DNA of 8,497 bases from Pseudonocardia sp. (GCA_030453005.1 JAKDLE010000081.1:1-8497), one strand, 5' to 3'. Shown: positions 1 to 7,150, counted from the stretch's first letter. Program-made: numbers and translations. Notes: a model not told the origin generated them from the sequence alone.

Positions 1-831
1 CTCGGGGCGCAGCACGATCTCGACCGCGCCGCGCAGCGCGCGGTCGGCGGGGAACCGCCCGAGCTCGCAGTCGACCACACCCTCGGCCGCCCGGCCGGGC
101 ACGACGTCGGCGTCGCCGAGGAACTCGGCCACCCAGCGGGTCGCCGGAGTGCCGTAGACGTCCTGCGGGCGTCCGACCTGCTCGATGCGCCCGTCACGCA
201 TCACGGCGACGACGTCGGCCAGCGACAGCGCCTCCTGCTGATGGTGGGTGACCAGCAGCGCGCTCGCACCCGCCGCGCGCAGGATGGCCGCCACCTCCTC
301 GCGCAGGCTGACCCGCAGGCCCTCGTCCAGCGCGGCGAAGGGCTCGTCGAGCAGCACCACCTCGGGGTCGGCCGCGAGCGCGCGCGCCAGCGCGATCCGC
401 TGGCGCTCGCCGCCGGAGAGCTCGTGCGGGTAGGCGGTGGCGCGCGCGCCCAGGCCCACCAGCTCCAGGCACTCCTGCGCGCGTCCGGGCCGGGGGCGGC
501 CGAAGGCCAGGTTCGCGGCGACGGTGAGGTGCGGGAACAGCGCACCGTCCTGGAAGACCATGCCGATCCGACGGACGTCCGGTTCCTCCCAGACCCCGTC
601 GCCCGCGACCTGCCGCCCACCGATCCACACGCTGCCGCTGTCGGGGGTCTCGAAGCCGGCGATGACGCGCAGCAGGGTGGTCTTGCCCGACCCGCTCGGG
701 CCGACGAGTGCGGCCAGCTCGCCCGGCTCGACCGCCAGGGAGGCGTCCTGGACCGCGCGGCTCGACCCGAACGCCTTCTCGACGTTCACGGCACAGATCG
801 CGGAGACATCCGTCGCGGAGGAAGTTGTCAT
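1..831 (-). CDS. fbpC: Ferric iron-type ABC transporter, ATP-binding subunit (3' end outside window)
   Basis: This is the ATPase that powers import of the substrate (probably Fe3+) through the permease encoded at 2029-3717, on the cytoplasmic side of the membrane. From the ATG at 829-831 the frame stays open for 277 codons to the window edge. Visible motifs are Walker A GPSGSGKT (residues 44-51), the Q-loop VFQDG (Q94), the signature LSGGERQ (138-144), Walker B VVLLDEP (158-164) with the D-loop following, and the switch histidine in VTHH (196/197). Residues from about 235 onward begin the C-terminal regulatory region typical of FbpC/PotA-like subunits; its end is missing. No Shine-Dalgarno precedes the ATG, but a TAGGCT -10 lies 14 bases upstream, suggesting a nearly leaderless mRNA. 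The gene is divergent from the binding-protein gene. The family is certain; iron specificity is inferred from the neighbouring binding protein. Confidence 0.93.
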   Translation of the reverse strand, partial: MTTSSATDVSAICAVNVEKAFGSSRAVQDASLAVEPGELAALVGPSGSGKTTLLRVIAGFETPDSGSVWIGGRQVAGDGVWEEPDVRRIGMVFQDGALFPHLTVAANLAFGRPRPGRAQECLELVGLGARATAYPHELSGGERQRIALARALAADPEVVLLDEPFAALDEGLRVSLREEVAAILRAAGASALLVTHHQQEALSLADVVAVMRDGRIEQVGRPQDVYGTPATRWVAEFLGDADVVPGRAAEGVVDCELGRFPADRALRGAVEIVLRPE

Positions 832-834
832 GGT

Positions 835-853
835 TTGGCAACGCTAGCCTATT
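835..853 (-). promoter_or_regulatory. TAGGCT -10 element overlapping a partial IdeR/DtxR-like iron box
   Basis: On the minus strand this stretch reads ATAGGCTAG, one base, then GTTGCCAAA. Against the IdeR/DtxR consensus halves TTAGGTTAG and CTAACCTAA I count 7 of 9 and 5 of 9 matches, so one half is good and the other weak. The TAGGCT (851-846) also fits the actinobacterial TANNNT -10 hexamer and sits 14 bases before the ATG of the ATPase gene. An iron repressor bound here would block that promoter. Whether it is an operator, a promoter or both cannot be settled from sequence alone. Confidence 0.45.
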
Positions 854-914
854 GTTCGGGACGACGTCGCCGCGTCGTGCCGACCGGCCGCCGGCCCGTC
901 ACCTCCGACAGCTC

Positions 915-922
915 GGGAAGGA
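915..922 (+). promoter_or_regulatory. Ribosome binding site of the iron-binding protein gene
   Basis: GGGAAGGA lies 6 bases before the ATG at 929. It supports that start codon over any later one. The rest of 832-914 is GC-rich, and no clear plus-strand promoter was recognised in it. Confidence 0.7.
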
Positions 923-928
923 TCAACG

Positions 929-2038
929 ATGGCCTCGACGCTCCTCCGTCGTCCATGGGTGCTCGGGACGGCCGCGATCGTCGTGGTGGTGGCCGTGGTG
1001 GTCGCCACGGTGGCCGCGTTCGGCGGTGCCCCCGCGCCACAGGCCGCCGCCCCCTCACCCGCACCCGTCGGGACGTCCACCGACGTCGTCACGGCGGGCA
1101 TCGACTACGCCGACCGGCTCGTCGTTTACAACGGGCGGTCGCACTACGGCGACGAGCAGGTCTTCCTCGACTTCGAGGAGGCCACCGGCGTCGACCTCGT
1201 GGTGCGCGGCGGCACCGGGCCCGAGCTGTTCGAGCGGCTCAACCAGGAGGGCATCGACACCCCGGCGGACCTGCTCGTGACCACCGACCTGGCCAACCTG
1301 TGGCGGGCCGAACAGGCGGGCCTGCTCCAGGGCGTCACCAGCGAGACCCTGCGGGCTCAGGTGCCCGAGCAGCTGCACGACGGCGACGGCGCGTGGTGGG
1401 CGTTGTCCACCCGGCTGCGGGTGCCCGTCGTCTCGACCGAGCGCGTCGCGGCGGGCGCCGTCGACGGCTACGAGGACCTCGGCGACCCCCGGTTCGCGGG
1501 GCGCACCTGTCTGCGCACGTCGAACAGCGAGTACAACCAGTCGATGGTCGCCGACATGATCGCCAAGCGTGGTCCGGAGGAGACCGAGGCGCTGCTGCGG
1601 TCCTGGATGGCCAACGACCCGGAGATCCTCGGTTCCGACGGGGAGATGCTCGCGGTGATGGCCGGTGGGGACTGTGACCTGGGGCTGGCCAACCACTACT
1701 ACCTCGCCCGGGCGCTCCAGGAGAACCCCGGCTTCCCGGTCGCGCCCGCCTGGCCCGACCAGGACGGGGCCGGGGCCCACGCCAACGTCTCCGGCGTCGG
1801 GGTCGTGGCGGGCTCGGCGGCGGTGCCGACGGCGGTGGCGCTGATGGAGTGGCTCACCTCGCCGCAGGCCCAGGAACAGATCGTGGCGCGGGGCGAGTTC
1901 GCCGCGAACCCGACGGTGCCGCCCGCCCCGCACATCCGGGACTGGGCCGACGTGCGGATCGATCCGATCGCCGTCGAGGAGGCCGGGCCCCTGCTCGACG
2001 ACGCCGTCGCCATGATGCTGAGGGTCGGATGGAACTGA
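929..2038 (+). CDS. Iron(III) ABC transporter substrate-binding protein, FutA/FbpA-like
   Basis: This extracytoplasmic binding protein delivers substrate, most likely Fe3+, to the adjacent permease. It has 369 residues. Residues 10-31 form a strongly hydrophobic helix after a short basic start, followed by a Pro/Ala-rich linker (34-48). No lipobox cysteine is present, so it is either a cleaved secreted protein or, more likely, held by an N-terminal membrane anchor. The mature part starts with DRLVVYNGRSHYGDE. The FutA-type iron ligands are all visible in order: H72, Y73, Y202 (SEYNQS), Y257 and Y258 (NHYYLAR). Other family segments are TPADLLVTTD (111-120), LWRAEQAGLLQ (124-134) and NVSGVGVV (286-293). 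Cysteines 194 and 249 could form a disulfide. The start is fixed by the GGGAAGGA ribosome site. The stop overlaps the permease start by 10 bp, indicating co-translation. Iron is inferred from the ligand pattern; other trivalent metals are not excluded. Confidence 0.92.
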   Translation: MASTLLRRPWVLGTAAIVVVVAVVVATVAAFGGAPAPQAAAPSPAPVGTSTDVVTAGIDYADRLVVYNGRSHYGDEQVFLDFEEATGVDLVVRGGTGPELFERLNQEGIDTPADLLVTTDLANLWRAEQAGLLQGVTSETLRAQVPEQLHDGDGAWWALSTRLRVPVVSTERVAAGAVDGYEDLGDPRFAGRTCLRTSNSEYNQSMVADMIAKRGPEETEALLRSWMANDPEILGSDGEMLAVMAGGDCDLGLANHYYLARALQENPGFPVAPAWPDQDGAGAHANVSGVGVVAGSAAVPTAVALMEWLTSPQAQEQIVARGEFAANPTVPPAPHIRDWADVRIDPIAVEEAGPLLDDAVAMMLRVGWN

Positions 2039-3717
2039 GGTCGGTCGCCACGGCGGCTCGGCCGAGCAGGAGGGCACCGGGGACCCGCCGCAGGACGCCG
2101 GGTTGGACCGTCGTCGGGATCGTCGTCGCCCTCGCCGTGGCCGGGCCGCTCGTGGCGCTGCCCGCCAGCTTCGTGCTCGGGGGCGAGGCGTTCGACCAGA
2201 TCGCGCTGACCCTGCTGCCCCAGGCTCTGGGTCGCAGCGTGGTGCTCGGGATCGGGGTGGCGCTCGGCACGCTCGTCGTCGGGGGCGGGATGGCGGTCCT
2301 CGTCTCGTTCTACGACTTCCCCGGGCGACGCTGGCTGGACTGGGCGCTGGTGCTGCCGCTGGCGATGCCCGCCTACGTGCTGGTCTTCGTGCTCGTCGGG
2401 CAGTTCGGCTACGCGAACCCGCTGCAGAGCAGCCTGTTCGGCTCGGGCCTCCAGCTACCCGGGCTGCGGGGGCCCGCCGGAGCGATCGGCGCGCTCACCG
2501 CCGTGCTGTACCCGTACGTCTATGTGCTGGGGCGTACCGCGTTCGTCGGCCAGTCCCGGCAGTCGCTGGAGGCGGCGCGCAACCTCGGCCGCAGCTACGG
2601 GCGGGCCGTGTGGGGCACCGCACTGCCGCTCGCCCGCCCGGCGCTGGCCGCGGGCGTCGCACTGGCCGTGATGGAGGCGCTCGCCGACTTCGGCGCGGTG
2701 AACCTGCTCGGCTACCAGACGCTGACCGACGCCATCTACCGCGTCTGGTACGGCGCGTTCGACCGTGCGGCCGCACTGCAGCTGGCCACGGTGCTCGTCG
2801 CGTTGGCGCTGATCATGGTGGTCCTGGAGCGGCTCCTGCGCGGCCGGGCCCGCTACCACCAGGCCCTCGCCCGGGGGGACGCCGTCGTGCCGCGGCGGCT
2901 GCGCGGCGGACGCGCCGCGCTGGCCACGGCGGCGCCGTGCCTGCTGCTCGGTGTCGTGTTCGCCCTCCCGGTCGTGCAGCTGCTGGCCTGGTCGGTCGAG
3001 ACGGTCGTCTCCGACCGCGTGGCCGCCGGGCTGGGGCAGGCCGTCGCCAACACACTCGTGCTCGCCGTGGCCGCCGCGCTCATCGCGGTGCTCACCTCGA
3101 CCGTCGTGGTCTACGGGCAGCGCGTCGCCCCGTCGCGGGTCGGCGCGATCTCGGCGCGCATCGCCTCGGTCGGCTACGCCGTTCCGGGCACCGTGATCGC
3201 CGTGGCGATCTACGTCCCGTTGGTCTGGCTCGACCGCAGGTTGATCGACGCGTTCGGCACCCTGTTCGGCGCGAGCATCGGGCTGCTGTTCACCGGCACC
3301 ATCCTCGGCCTCGTGGGCGCCTACGTGGTGCGCTTCCACGCGCAGGCGTTCTTCTCGCTGGAGTCGCGGATGGGGCGGGTCAACCCCAACCTCGACGACG
3401 CCGCGCGGGCGCTGGGAGCCGACCGCGGCCGGGTGCTCACCGAGGTGCACCTCCCGCTGCTGTGGCCCGGGGTGCTCACCGCGGCCCTGCTGGTGATGGT
3501 GGAGGTCATGAAGGAGCTCCCCGCCACCGCACTGCTGCGGCCGCTCGGCGGGGACACCCTGGCGATCACGGTCTGGGATGCCACCAAGGACGCCCGGTTC
3601 GACACGGCGGCGCTGCCCGCACTGCTCATCGTCGTGGTCGGGCTGGTCCCGGTGGTGGTCCTCATCCGGTTGTGGGGTCGGGCGGGCCCGTCGACCGAAC
3701 GCGCCCTTCCTCGGTAG
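2029..3717 (+). CDS. fbpB: Iron ABC transporter permease, two fused membrane domains
   Basis: This is the transmembrane channel of the importer, 562 residues, with about twelve predicted hydrophobic helices arranged as two homologous halves (roughly 27-270 and 295-550), as usual for FbpB-type permeases. Each half carries the cytoplasmic EAA coupling loop that docks on the ATPase: SLEAARNLG with LP at 199-200, and NLDDAARALG (454-463) with LP at 475-476. The ATG at 2029 is chosen because it directly overlaps the binding-protein stop and leaves a normal basic N-terminus; the longer open frame upstream is the antisense-like shadow of that gene. The last 56 bp overlap the 3' end of the convergent FAD-protein gene. 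The ATPase is encoded divergently rather than in this operon. Confidence 0.93.
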   Translation: MELRSVATAARPSRRAPGTRRRTPGWTVVGIVVALAVAGPLVALPASFVLGGEAFDQIALTLLPQALGRSVVLGIGVALGTLVVGGGMAVLVSFYDFPGRRWLDWALVLPLAMPAYVLVFVLVGQFGYANPLQSSLFGSGLQLPGLRGPAGAIGALTAVLYPYVYVLGRTAFVGQSRQSLEAARNLGRSYGRAVWGTALPLARPALAAGVALAVMEALADFGAVNLLGYQTLTDAIYRVWYGAFDRAAALQLATVLVALALIMVVLERLLRGRARYHQALARGDAVVPRRLRGGRAALATAAPCLLLGVVFALPVVQLLAWSVETVVSDRVAAGLGQAVANTLVLAVAAALIAVLTSTVVVYGQRVAPSRVGAISARIASVGYAVPGTVIAVAIYVPLVWLDRRLIDAFGTLFGASIGLLFTGTILGLVGAYVVRFHAQAFFSLESRMGRVNPNLDDAARALGADRGRVLTEVHLPLLWPGVLTAALLVMVEVMKELPATALLRPLGGDTLAITVWDATKDARFDTAALPALLIVVVGLVPVVVLIRLWGRAGPSTERALPR

Positions 3718-5248
3718 CCCGGCGGGGCAGGACGGGGGCGTCGCGCCCGGTGCCGGGCACCGCACTCCCCCGCTCCTCGTCGGTCTCGTGGTAGGTCTCC
3801 TCCACGTTGACCGACCAGATGTCGTGGTCGTCCCGGCCCAGGATGTTCTCCACCGTGAGCATGGCGGTGAGCATCGAGTGGTCCTGGTTGTTGTAGCGGT
3901 GCATGCCGTTGCGCCCGACGGGATGGGCGTTGCGGGCGTGCGCGGAAAGCCAGTCGCGCAGCACCGTCACGCACTCGGCGAAGCCGTGGTCGTAGACCGG
4001 GTACGCCTTGGGCATCCGCACCACGTAGCCCGCCTCCACGCACGCGGGGTCCATCAGCCCCAGTGCGGCCAGCTCCCGGACGCCCAGCGCGACGAGGTCG
4101 GCGTCGGGCAGCTCCCACAGCTCGTCCCCGGCGAACACGAAGTACTCCAGGCCCAGGCACGTCCGGCCGGGTCGGACCATGCTCGGAGACCAGGCTCCGA
4201 AGTTCTGGATGCGACCCAGCCGCACCTCCGGGGCGTGGACGTAGATCCAGTTGTCCGGGAAGGCCTGGTCGTCGGGCACGACCAGGGCGACGGTGAGGAA
4301 GTCGCGGAACCCCAACCGGTCGGCGGCGGCGAGCACGTCCGGCGGCGGCGGCGGGTCCATGGCGCGCACCAGGTCGGGCAGCGGCATCGAGGAGATCAGC
4401 TCGGTGCACGGGTACTCGGTGACGGCCCCCTCGGTCGTGGCCTCGACGCCGACCACCCGGCCGTCTGCGTGCCGGACCCGGGTGACCGGCTGGTCGAGGT
4501 GCACCTTGCTGCCCGCGGCCTCCACCAGCTCACGGCAGCGCTCCCACATCATCCCCGGCCCGTGGGTCGGGTAGTGGAACTCCTCGATCAGCGAGGTGAT
4601 CTGCGTCCGGTTGCGCCGCCGCAGGCGCAGCCCGCTGAGCACGGCGTTCGCCAGCGACAGGTCCTTGATCCGCTGCGCGGCCCAGTCGGCCTGGATCTCG
4701 GTGGCCGGGACTCCCCACACCTTCTCGTTGTAGCTCTTGAAGAAGTGCCGGTAGAGCCGGTACCCGAACCGGGCCGCGACCCAGCCCTCCAGGTGCGACT
4801 GGTCGGCCGGTGGACGCGACCGCGCCCACAGATAGGACAGCACACAGCGGACCGCCTCGACCGCCCCGAGGTTGCGCAGCGCGTCGAACGGGCGCAGGGG
4901 GTAGTCGAAGTACCTGCCCCGGTACAGGATGCGGCTCTGCCGCGGCCGCAGCGGGAACTCCCGGTCGGTCAGGATCTCGTGCCACATCGCCTCCACCCGG
5001 CTCACCTTGGTGAAGAAGCGGTGGCCCCCGATGTCGAACCGCCAGCCGTCCCGCTCGCGGGGGGGGCTTACCCCCCCGCCGACGGCGGCGGCCTCCAGCA
5101 CGGTCACCGGCACCTGCGCCGCGGCCAGCTCGTACGCGGCGGTGAGCCCGGCCGGACCGGCGCCGACGATCACGACCTCGGGCGGGTCCGTGTCGAACCG
5201 CCCGGGGTCAGACCGCACAGGGTCGTACCGCACAGGGTCACACCGCAC
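3662..5248 (-). CDS. FAD-dependent oxidoreductase/mutase related to UDP-galactopyranose mutase
   Basis: This is a cytoplasmic FAD protein of 528 residues. The Rossmann FAD site is [17 protein letters not shown] (25-41), with an acidic ribose-binding residue at E52. The segments [10 protein letters not shown] (71-80) and [13 protein letters not shown] resemble the GPHIFHT and Y-x-K-x-W-G regions of UDP-galactopyranose mutases. Members of this wider group are often annotated only as NAD(P)/FAD-dependent oxidoreductases of surface-glycan loci. Its partner gene upstream makes a UDP-sugar, so a role in remodelling a nucleotide sugar or glycan precursor is likely; the reaction itself is not shown by the sequence. 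The GTG at 5246-5248 overlaps the end of the decarboxylase gene by 11 bp and has no Shine-Dalgarno, suggesting translational coupling. In-frame GTGs at 5233 and 5218 are alternatives. The C-terminal 40 residues are polar and probably disordered. Confidence 0.85.
   Translation of the reverse strand: MRCDPVRYDPVRSDPGRFDTDPPEVVIVGAGPAGLTAAYELAAAQVPVTVLEAAAVGGGVSPPRERDGWRFDIGGHRFFTKVSRVEAMWHEILTDREFPLRPRQSRILYRGRYFDYPLRPFDALRNLGAVEAVRCVLSYLWARSRPPADQSHLEGWVAARFGYRLYRHFFKSYNEKVWGVPATEIQADWAAQRIKDLSLANAVLSGLRLRRRNRTQITSLIEEFHYPTHGPGMMWERCRELVEAAGSKVHLDQPVTRVRHADGRVVGVEATTEGAVTEYPCTELISSMPLPDLVRAMDPPPPPDVLAAADRLGFRDFLTVALVVPDDQAFPDNWIYVHAPEVRLGRIQNFGAWSPSMVRPGRTCLGLEYFVFAGDELWELPDADLVALGVRELAALGLMDPACVEAGYVVRMPKAYPVYDHGFAECVTVLRDWLSAHARNAHPVGRNGMHRYNNQDHSMLTAMLTVENILGRDDHDIWSVNVEETYHETDEERGSAVPGTGRDAPVLPRRATEEGRVRSTGPPDPTTG
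3748..3762 (+). terminator. Possible weak terminator hairpin after the permease gene
   Basis: CGGTGC and GCACCG (6-bp stem, 3-base loop) lie about 30 bases after the permease stop. There is no T-tract, and the hairpin is inside the coding region of the opposite-strand FAD-protein gene, so it may be chance in GC-rich DNA. Confidence 0.2.
5059..5077. repeat. G8-CTTA-C7 homopolymer hairpin inside the FAD-protein gene
   Basis: Eight G, then CTTA, then seven C form a 7-bp perfect GC stem with a four-base loop. It falls just after the FAD Rossmann motif, where the protein reads [14 protein letters not shown]. Family members commonly have a VGGISRT-like stretch here, so the tract appears to have altered a usually conserved segment. 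Such runs are prone to slippage and to sequencing error. Confidence 0.7.
5189..5248 (-). repeat. Tandem 15-bp repeat encoding VRxDP at the FAD-protein N-terminus
   Basis: There are four consecutive 15-base units on the minus strand: GTGCGGTGTGACCCT, GTGCGGTACGACCCT, GTGCGGTCTGACCCC and a diverged GGGCGGTTCGACACG. The first three each begin with a GTG that could act as start codon, and encode [10 protein letters not shown] and VRSDP. The first unit also encodes the last residues and stop of the upstream decarboxylase gene. Confidence 0.85.
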
Positions 5249-6203
5249 GGGAGGCCAGCGGCTGGTCGAGGCGGTCCCGGAACCAGGCGATGGTCCGGCT
5301 GAGCCCGTCGGCGAGGTCGACCGTCGGTTCCCAGCCCAGCGTCCGTTCGGCCAGCGTGATGTCGGGCCGGCGCACCTGCGGGTCGTCCTCCGGACGCGGC
5401 ACGTACTCCACGGGGCTCGGCGAGCCGATCAGGTCTCGGATCAGGGCCGCGAGCGCGCCGACCGACACCTCCGACGGGTTCCCGATGTTGACCGGCCCGG
5501 CCGACGTCGAGTGCAGCATCCGCACGCACCCCTCGACCAGGTCGTCGACGTACTGGATCGACCGCGTCTGGCTTCCGTCGCCGGCCACGGTCAGGGGCTC
5601 GCCGCGCAGCGCCTGGCGGATGAAGGTGGGGACGGCCCGGCCGTCGTCGGGCCGCATCCGGGGCCCGTGCGTGTTGAAGATGCGCACGATCGCGGTGTCG
5701 ACGCCGTTGGCCCGGCGGTAGGCCATCGTCATCGCCTCGGCGAACCGCTTGGCCTCGTCGTAGACGCCCCGGGGGCCGACCGGGTTGACGTGCCCCCAGT
5801 AGGTCTCCGGCTGCGGGTGCACCTGGGGGTCGCCGTAGGCCTCCGACGTGGACGCCAGCAGGTACCGCGCCTTCTTCTCCTTGGCCAGGCCCAGCGTGTG
5901 CAGGGTGCCGACCGACCCGACCTTCAGGGTCTCGATGGGCATCCGCAGGTAGTCGATCGGCGACGCGGGGGACGCGAGGTGCAGCACCGCGTCCACCTCG
6001 CCGACGACGTGCACGAAGTCGGTCACGTCGGCCCGGATCAGGCGGAAGGGCCCCATCTCCGTGAGATGTGCGACGTTGGCCGCCGACCCGGTGCAGAAGT
6101 TGTCCAGGCACAGGACGCTGTAGCCCTCGGCCAGCAGGCGCTCACTGAGGTGCGACCCCAGGAACCCGGCGCCCCCGGTGACGACGGCCCTCGGCCGCGG
6201 CAC
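5238..6203 (-). CDS. UDP-glucuronate decarboxylase (UDP-xylose synthase), SDR family
   Basis: It converts UDP-glucuronate to UDP-xylose with tightly bound NAD, in the cytoplasm, for glycan synthesis. The 321 residues are close to the full length of soluble bacterial enzymes. The NAD motif is [10 protein letters not shown] (10-19). The catalytic region is STSEAYGDP (118-126), giving Thr119 and Glu121, and the Tyr-x3-Lys pair is YDEAK (Y148, K152). The segment [19 protein letters not shown] is highly characteristic of UDP-xylose synthases rather than of general epimerases. The GTG at 6201-6203 is chosen because the glycine-rich motif then starts at residue 10, and GGTGAG lies just upstream. The gene is first in a two-gene unit and overlaps the FAD-protein gene by 11 bp. 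A close relative acting as a 4,6-dehydratase is a less likely alternative. Confidence 0.9.
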   Translation of the reverse strand: MPRPRAVVTGGAGFLGSHLSERLLAEGYSVLCLDNFCTGSAANVAHLTEMGPFRLIRADVTDFVHVVGEVDAVLHLASPASPIDYLRMPIETLKVGSVGTLHTLGLAKEKKARYLLASTSEAYGDPQVHPQPETYWGHVNPVGPRGVYDEAKRFAEAMTMAYRRANGVDTAIVRIFNTHGPRMRPDDGRAVPTFIRQALRGEPLTVAGDGSQTRSIQYVDDLVEGCVRMLHSTSAGPVNIGNPSEVSVGALAALIRDLIGSPSPVEYVPRPEDDPQVRRPDITLAERTLGWEPTVDLADGLSRTIAWFRDRLDQPLASRAV

Positions 6204-6256
6204 TCCCGCTCACCCCGCCGCAGCGGGCAGCGGGCCTCGCCTGCCGTCGACTGGCA

Positions 6257-6269
6257 CCACGTGACGTGG
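6257..6269. promoter_or_regulatory. CCACG-TGA-CGTGG inverted repeat upstream of the decarboxylase gene
   Basis: A 5-bp perfect inverted repeat with a 3-base spacer, about 55 bases upstream of the GTG start and downstream of the likely TAGGCT promoter. It is operator-like in form, but the regulator is unknown and a short palindrome may be chance. The surrounding 6204-6415 region contains no credible gene on either strand. Confidence 0.3.
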
Positions 6270-6308
6270 CATTGGCTTCTCCCTCACCGAAGAACAGGCT
6301 TCCCGACC

Positions 6309-6327
6309 TTTGCTGACCCTAGCCTAA
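6309..6327 (-). promoter_or_regulatory. TAGGCT -10 element / IdeR-like half site before the decarboxylase gene
   Basis: The minus strand reads TTAGGCTAG, G, GTCAGCAAA. The left half matches the IdeR/DtxR half site at 8 of 9 bases, the right half at 5 of 9. TAGGCT (6326-6321) also fits an actinobacterial -10, which would give a leader of about 110 bases before the GTG at 6203. No good -35 is visible. It shares CTAGCCTA (plus strand) with the site upstream of the iron ATPase gene. Confidence 0.45.
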
Positions 6328-6379
6328 GGTGCACCGACCGTCGCGACGCCCGTCTCGCACTCGGCCCCGGCGGTGGGCG

Positions 6380-6393
6380 GCAGGCTCGCCTGC
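6380..6393 (-). terminator. Possible small hairpin after the DUF305 remnant
   Basis: GCAGG-CTCG-CCTGC forms a 5-bp stem about 23 bases past the remnant's TGA. There is no T-tract. It may be the old terminator of the DUF305 gene. Confidence 0.25.
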
Positions 6394-6415
6394 GGGTCGA
6401 TCTCACACGCCGCTG

Positions 6416-6820
6416 TCAGCCGAGCAGGCGGCGCATCCGGTCGATCTCCACGGCCTGGGTGACCGCGACGTCCCGCGCGATCTCCGCGACGGGTGACGTC
6501 GGTACCGGTGACGACGACGTCGTGCGCCGTGGCGATCGCGCCCTCGTGATGGGCGGTCATCAGCTCCACGAACAGGCGGTCGAACGCGGTCCGGTCGCGG
6601 CGGCCAGCGCACCCATCTGTGCCGGGGTGGCCATCCCCGGCATCGGGTGGCCCGCGCCGGGCGCGTGCCCGCGGGCCCGCCGTGCCCGTCGACGTAGCAG
6701 TCCTGACGCGCCAGCCAGACGTCCATCACCGCGATCTCCGGGCCCTGCACGGCCTCGATCCGGCCCGCCAACGCCTGCACCTGCGAGTCGGCGGCCCGGC
6801 CGGGCGCGAGCGCTGCCCTG
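6416..6820 (-). pseudogene. DUF305 protein remnant, 5'-truncated, with three frameshifts
   Basis: DUF305 proteins are small, usually exported proteins with a ferritin-like fold and HH motifs. Here the similarity is spread over changing frames. Codons whose first base is at 6819 and onward read AALAPGRAADSQVQALAGRIEAVQGPEIAVMDVWLARQD in effect (two stretches, near 6819-6700). A second frame gives MPGMATPAQMGALAAA (about 6643-6596), a third FDRLFVELMTAHHEGAIATAHD (about 6581-6510) with the DUF305 His pair, and the first-shift frame returns for SPVAEIARDVAVTQ and EIDRMRRLLG before TGA at 6418-6416. The shifts fall near 6660-6690, 6588 and 6500; two look like 1-base losses and the last a 1-base gain. 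The N-terminus with signal peptide and first HH motif is absent, because the similarity stops where the LVIVD fragment begins on the other strand. Sequencing errors could explain some shifts but not the missing 5' end. Confidence 0.75.
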
Positions 6821-7093
6821 ATCCCGGTCGCCGGCCGCGACATCATGGTGCAGGCCTGGTACCAGGGCAGGGTCTCGGTGTGGGACTTCACCGACTCCGC
6901 CGCCTCCGTGGAGATCGGCTACTGGGAGCCCGGGCCGCTCTCGGCCGACCAGCTCGTCCTGGGCGGGTCCTGGTCGGCGTACTGGTACAACGGCCACATC
7001 TTCTCCTCCGACATCCAGAAGGGCCTCGACGTACTGGAGATCGACGACCCGGCCGTCAACCAGGCCCAGACCCAGCCCGGCTACGGACGCTGA
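6818..7093 (+). pseudogene. C-terminal fragment of an LVIVD-repeat protein
   Basis: The frame reads LIPVAGRDIMVQAWYQG, then SVWDFTD, then SAYWYNGHIFSSDIQKGLDVLEI and ends at TGA 7091-7093. This matches the last repeats of LVIVD-repeat (beta-propeller-like, usually exported) proteins, which are normally some 400-500 residues long; about 92 codons remain. No ribosome site or signal peptide precedes it; the first ATG is at 6845. The 5' part is replaced by the opposite-strand DUF305 remnant, so this is best treated as a truncated pseudogene. The remaining part has no stop or frameshift, suggesting recent loss. In other actinobacteria, as I recall, LVIVD and DUF305 genes are neighbours, which fits a common origin of the two fragments. 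Confidence 0.7.
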
Positions 7094-7128
7094 CCCGCGG
7101 GGTGTCGCCGCGGCGCCCGGCGGGTAGC

Positions 7129-7150
7129 CCTCCTCATAGCCATGAGGAGG
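7129..7150 (+). promoter_or_regulatory. Hairpin enclosing the fdhA Shine-Dalgarno
   Basis: CCTCCTCAT (7129-7137) and ATGAGGAGG (7142-7150) form a perfect 9-bp stem around the loop AGCC. The Shine-Dalgarno GAGGAGG (7144-7150), 5 bases before the ATG at 7156, is entirely within the stem, so the folded leader would hide it from the ribosome. The ATG inside the stem (7142) opens a 5-codon frame whose TGA overlaps the fdhA start. The structure is clear; a regulatory role is inferred. Confidence 0.6.

Noticed and set aside
241..1677. Long plus-strand open frame opposite the ABC ATPase gene
   Set aside because: Arg/Gly/Ala-rich shadow typical of high-GC DNA; the ATPase motifs on the minus strand and the binding protein in another frame explain the region.
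1849..2028. Upstream extension of the permease frame to an earlier ATG
   Set aside because: It lies inside the binding-protein gene, reads as Arg/Gly/Ala-rich shadow sequence, and the ATG at 2029 gives a normal overlap with the preceding stop.
6403..6891. Continuous 162-codon minus-strand frame as a gene
   Set aside because: Only its middle part resembles DUF305. Its start is antisense to the LVIVD fragment, and its end is out of frame with the rest of the domain.
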